Part shown: positions 6,994-8,984 of the stretch, one piece after another
Layout: each line of letters opens with the position of its first letter
Position numbering within the stretch: the first letter of the stretch is position 1
Program-made: the position numbers and the translations under genes
Source of the DNA: Solirubrobacteraceae bacterium
Lineage (GTDB): Bacteria; Actinomycetota; Thermoleophilia; Solirubrobacterales; Solirubrobacteraceae
Length of the DNA: 8,984 nucleotides
NCBI GenBank assembly: GCA_016462625.1
Contig: JAEMSV010000133.1
Span: 1-8,984 of the forward strand
Direction of reading: 5' to 3'
Notes under the pieces: generated by a model
What the model was told of the DNA's origin: nothing
What the model saw: the letters and a program-made list of their open reading frames with translations, nothing else
Databases searched by the model: none

Positions 6994-7857
6994 TCAGCCC
7001 CGCGACGAGGACTCGACCTGCGGCGCGCCCTCGGGCTGCCAGCCGGGCCCGTGGAACATCAGCCCGAATCGGATCCGCCAGCTCGGCGCGTGCCGGACGT
7101 CGTGCCACAGCGCGACGTACTCGTGGAACGCGACCTGCACGAGGTTGTGGGTCTCGATGTTCTTCGTCAGGCCGTAGCGCACGCGCTCGCCCTCGGGGAC
7201 ATACGTCCCGAAGAGCCGGTCCCAGATGATCAGGATCCCGCCGTAGTTCTTGTCCAGGTACTGCTGGTTGGAGCCGTGGTGCACCCGGTGATGGCTCGGC
7301 GTGTTGAGCACTGCCTCCAGCGGCCGCGGCAGCTTGCGGACGCGCTCGGTGTGGATCCAGAACTGGTAGATCAGGCTCCAGCTCTGCGCCAGCAGGATCA
7401 TCCACGGCGGGAAGCCCACGAGGGCGAGCGGCAGCCAGAACGGCAGGTAGGTCATCGGCACCCACGTCTGCCGCAGCGCCGTCGAGAGGTTGTAGTGCTG
7501 CGAGCTGTGGTGGACCACGTGGCTGGCCCAGAAGACGCGGCTCTCGTGGCTGACGCGATGGAACCAGTAGTAGGCGAGGTCGTCGGCGAAGAACAGCAGC
7601 ACCCAGACCCACCAGTCCGACGGGCTCAGCCTCAGCGGCGTCAGCTCGTACAGCGCCGTGTAGATCAGGACGACGACGAGCTTCCAGCCGACGTTGATGA
7701 GCACGTTGCCGACGCCCATCGAGATGCTCGTGCGGGAGTCCGCGTAGTCGAAGCCGACGAGGTCGTCGTCGTCCTCACCCAGGTGCCGGTAGCTCAGGTA
7801 CTCGACGACGAGCAGCAAGATGAAGAACGGGAAGGCGTAGTAGAGGACCTCGACCAT
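6994..7857 (-). CDS. Membrane fatty acid hydroxylase / sterol desaturase family, alkylglycerol-monooxygenase-like
   Basis: Integral membrane di-iron oxygenase, 287 residues, that should hydroxylate or desaturate a lipid chain using O2. The histidine clusters of the superfamily are present: HRVSH (100-104), HVVHH (113-117) with SSQHYN after it, and HHRVHH (189-194). QFWIHTERV near 165 and LNTPSHHRVHHGSN followed by LDKNYGGILIIWDRLFGTYVPEGE closely resemble animal alkylglycerol monooxygenase (TMEM195) more than plain sterol C4 enzymes. Transmembrane segments are at about 5-21, 47-70, 82-98 and 135-165. The ATG at 7857 shares one base with the TGA of the FadR-like gene (TGATG), so translation is coupled. 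Family assignment is strong; an ether-lipid substrate is inferred from similarity only. Confidence 0.92.
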   Translation of the reverse strand: MVEVLYYAFPFFILLLVVEYLSYRHLGEDDDDLVGFDYADSRTSISMGVGNVLINVGWKLVVVLIYTALYELTPLRLSPSDWWVWVLLFFADDLAYYWFHRVSHESRVFWASHVVHHSSQHYNLSTALRQTWVPMTYLPFWLPLALVGFPPWMILLAQSWSLIYQFWIHTERVRKLPRPLEAVLNTPSHHRVHHGSNQQYLDKNYGGILIIWDRLFGTYVPEGERVRYGLTKNIETHNLVQVAFHEYVALWHDVRHAPSWRIRFGLMFHGPGWQPEGAPQVESSSRG

Positions 7858-8558
7858 CAGGCGAGCCCCGCGATCGTGAGGTCGAGGAGTGCGCGCGCCC
7901 AGCCGGCGGCCTGCTGCTCGTCGCCCGCGGCGATCGCCTCGGCCAGGGAACGCACGGGCTCGAGATCGACGAGCTCGGCGGCGTACACCTCCGCGGGCAC
8001 GCCGGCGCCGTGGCGGGCGGCGACCAGGCTGTTGAACGCCAGGCGATAGGCGAGGTTGCCGCTGCCGGCGACGATCCGCAGCCACAGCAGCTCGTAGGCG
8101 AGCAGGCGCTGCTCGAAGTCGTCCTCGGCGTCGATGAGCGCGACCGTCTCCGGCAGCTGCGCGCGGAGCTCCTCGGGCGCATCGCGGGCGCAGAGGCGCG
8201 CGGCGTCGGCGCCGATGCTCGCGCGCATCTCCGCGACGCTGCGCAGCGCCTTCCAGCGTTCGGCGCCCTCGAGCAGCGGGGCGATGTCGACGAGCAGCTC
8301 GAGGCCGCCGGTCGTCTGCCAGTCGAGGACACGCGTCGCGCCGCCTTGGCTGACCGCGACGAGCCCGGATTGCTGGAGGCGCTTGATCGCCTCGCGGACC
8401 GCGTGGCGGTTGACGCCGAACTCGTCGGCGAGGACGCGCTCGGAGGGAACCGCGTCTCCAGGGACGAGCTCACCGCCCAGAATCTGGGCGCGCAGCGCGT
8501 CGTGGACGGCAGCGGAGGCGAGGGGGCGGCGAATCGAGGGGTTCGGGTGCAGGCTCAT
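7857..8558 (-). CDS. FadR-like GntR-family transcriptional regulator
   Basis: Acyl-CoA-responsive-type repressor, 233 residues. The winged helix-turn-helix spans about residues 14-78: VHDALRAQILGGELVPGDAV, PSERVLADEFGVNRHAVREAIKRLQQSGL, then the wing GGATRVLDW. The stretch after the wing (TTGGLELLVDIAPL) parallels the linker of E. coli FadR (ETSGLNILETLARL). YELLWLRIVAGSGNLAYRLAFNSL at about 155-178 parallels the FadR C-terminal SGNPIY region and lacks the metal-binding His of FCD-type regulators. This points to the acyl-CoA-binding FadR subgroup. Start ATG at 8558 has no clear Shine-Dalgarno. A FadR-type palindrome lies 9 bases upstream, so autoregulation is likely. It is the first gene of the four-gene minus-strand operon. 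Ligand identity is inferred. Confidence 0.88.
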   Translation of the reverse strand: MSLHPNPSIRRPLASAAVHDALRAQILGGELVPGDAVPSERVLADEFGVNRHAVREAIKRLQQSGLVAVSQGGATRVLDWQTTGGLELLVDIAPLLEGAERWKALRSVAEMRASIGADAARLCARDAPEELRAQLPETVALIDAEDDFEQRLLAYELLWLRIVAGSGNLAYRLAFNSLVAARHGAGVPAEVYAAELVDLEPVRSLAEAIAAGDEQQAAGWARALLDLTIAGLA

Positions 8559-8567
8559 GGCTGGAAT

Positions 8568-8590
8568 GTCAACTGGTACAACCAGTTGAC
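8568..8590. promoter_or_regulatory. FadR-type operator palindrome
   Basis: Perfect inverted repeat: GTCAACTGGT, spacer ACA, ACCAGTTGAC (23 bp, 10-bp arms). The core TGGTacaACCA fits the TnGTN(0-3)ACnA pattern of FadR-subfamily GntR operators and closely resembles E. coli FadR sites such as CTGGTACGACCAG. It lies between the FadR-like regulator and the divergent oxidoreductase, 9 bases upstream of the regulator's ATG, so it probably controls the regulator and its operon, and possibly both directions. Confidence 0.82.
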
Positions 8591-8595
8591 CTCCA

Positions 8596-8601
8596 ACAGT
8601 A
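8596..8601 (-). promoter_or_regulatory. Candidate -10 element of the FadR-like operon
   Basis: On the minus strand TACTGT (8601-8596) fits the TAnnnT -10 pattern. Transcription would start near 8589, inside the palindrome, a position suited to repression. No convincing -35 lies 17-18 bases upstream. On the opposite strand TTGACC within the palindrome (8585-8590) could act as a -35 for the oxidoreductase gene, with a weak -10 near 8609-8615. Confidence 0.25.
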
Positions 8602-8678
8602 CCGGATCCGTAGTTCACCCGGCGGGCGTTCGGCATCCACCCGTTGGCGGACTCCGCCGCGCGGCGTAGCTTCGGGAC

Positions 8679-8984
8679 ATGGAGCCCACGCATCAGTCCC
8701 GTGTCGTCATCGTCGGCGGCGGAGTCGGCGCCATCGAAGCCGCGCTCGCGCTCCGGGCCCTCGCCGGTCCGATCCCGACCATCGACCTCGTCAGCCCGGG
8801 GGACACCTTCGTCTACCGGCCACTCACCGTCACCGAGCCGTTCGGCGCCGCACCGACGGCCGAGCTGCCGCTCCCCGAGCTGCGTGCCACCCACGACGTG
8901 CGACACGTCCGCGGCGCCGTCGCCGCCGTGCACCCCGAGGACGACGAGCTCGAGCTCGAAAGCGGCGACCGCATCGGCTACGAC
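8679..8984 (+). CDS. NAD(P)/FAD-dependent oxidoreductase, N-terminal part (3' end outside window)
   Basis: First 102 residues of a flavoprotein; the frame is open to the window end. Residues 8-26 (RVVIVGGGVGAIEAALALR) form the Rossmann FAD-binding beta-alpha-beta unit with GxGxxG. The next strand (TIDLVSP) is followed by FVYRPLTVTEPFG near 46-58, a layout like that of sulfide:quinone oxidoreductase and type II NADH dehydrogenase relatives. Electron donor and acceptor cannot be told because the second nucleotide-binding and C-terminal domains are outside the window. The ribosome site is weak (GGGA very close to the ATG). It is divergent from the FadR-like operon, 120 bases apart, with the FadR-type palindrome between. 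No evidence beyond position ties it to fatty acid metabolism. Confidence 0.8.
   Translation, partial: MEPTHQSRVVIVGGGVGAIEAALALRALAGPIPTIDLVSPGDTFVYRPLTVTEPFGAAPTAELPLPELRATHDVRHVRGAVAAVHPEDDELELESGDRIGYD

Noticed and set aside
5768..7177. Plus-strand open frame of 469 codons opposite the secreted protein and hydroxylase
   Set aside because: Shadow of two minus-strand genes with good starts; no motifs and biased composition.
8584..8589. TTGACA on the minus strand within the palindrome as a -35 for the FadR-like gene
   Set aside because: A -10 at normal spacing would fall inside the coding region, past the ATG.
8646..8658. GGCGGAcTCCGCC palindrome upstream of the oxidoreductase
   Set aside because: Short all-GC palindromes are frequent by chance in this composition; no known regulator pattern fits it.

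Overview
The window is about 9 kb of very GC-rich, densely packed bacterial chromosome with short intergenic gaps and GTG/TTG starts. An iron-uptake pair sits behind a DtxR/IdeR-like iron box. This suggests a high-GC actinobacterium, possibly of the Solirubrobacterales/Thermoleophilia type; that placement is an impression from style and gene content, not a proof. Eight protein-coding genes are supported. The first and last run off the window. No rRNA, tRNA, CRISPR array or mobile element was seen, and no gene-free stretch exceeds about 125 bases.

Region 1 (1-2765, minus strand) is an iron-import operon. An EfeM/EfeO-like lipoprotein (2690-1584) is followed 10 bases later by an FTR1-family iron permease (1573 to beyond base 1) with a very long extracytoplasmic N-terminal domain before its first REGLE transmembrane motif. 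A 19-bp iron box (2700-2718) lies just upstream of the lipoprotein's TTG start, inside a plausible promoter arrangement. The lipoprotein carries a complete EF-hand-type loop.

Region 2 (2816-4347, plus strand) is a TetR-family regulator followed after 29 bases by a patatin-like phospholipase. Its stop codon interlocks with the stop of the convergent gene in a shared CTAG.

Region 3 (4344-8558, minus strand) reads as one operon of four genes: a FadR-like GntR regulator, an alkylglycerol-monooxygenase/sterol-desaturase-like membrane hydroxylase overlapping it by one base, a secreted protein with four cysteine pairs, and a GT-C-type membrane glycosyltransferase. A perfect 10-bp-arm palindrome of FadR type lies just upstream of the regulator. 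A 12-bp hairpin hides the ribosome-binding site of the secreted-protein gene. The set looks like a fatty-acid-responsive lipid or envelope modification locus; that function is inference.

Region 4 (8679-end, plus strand) is the start of a divergent FAD-dependent oxidoreductase, which shares the intergenic region and possibly the FadR-like operator.
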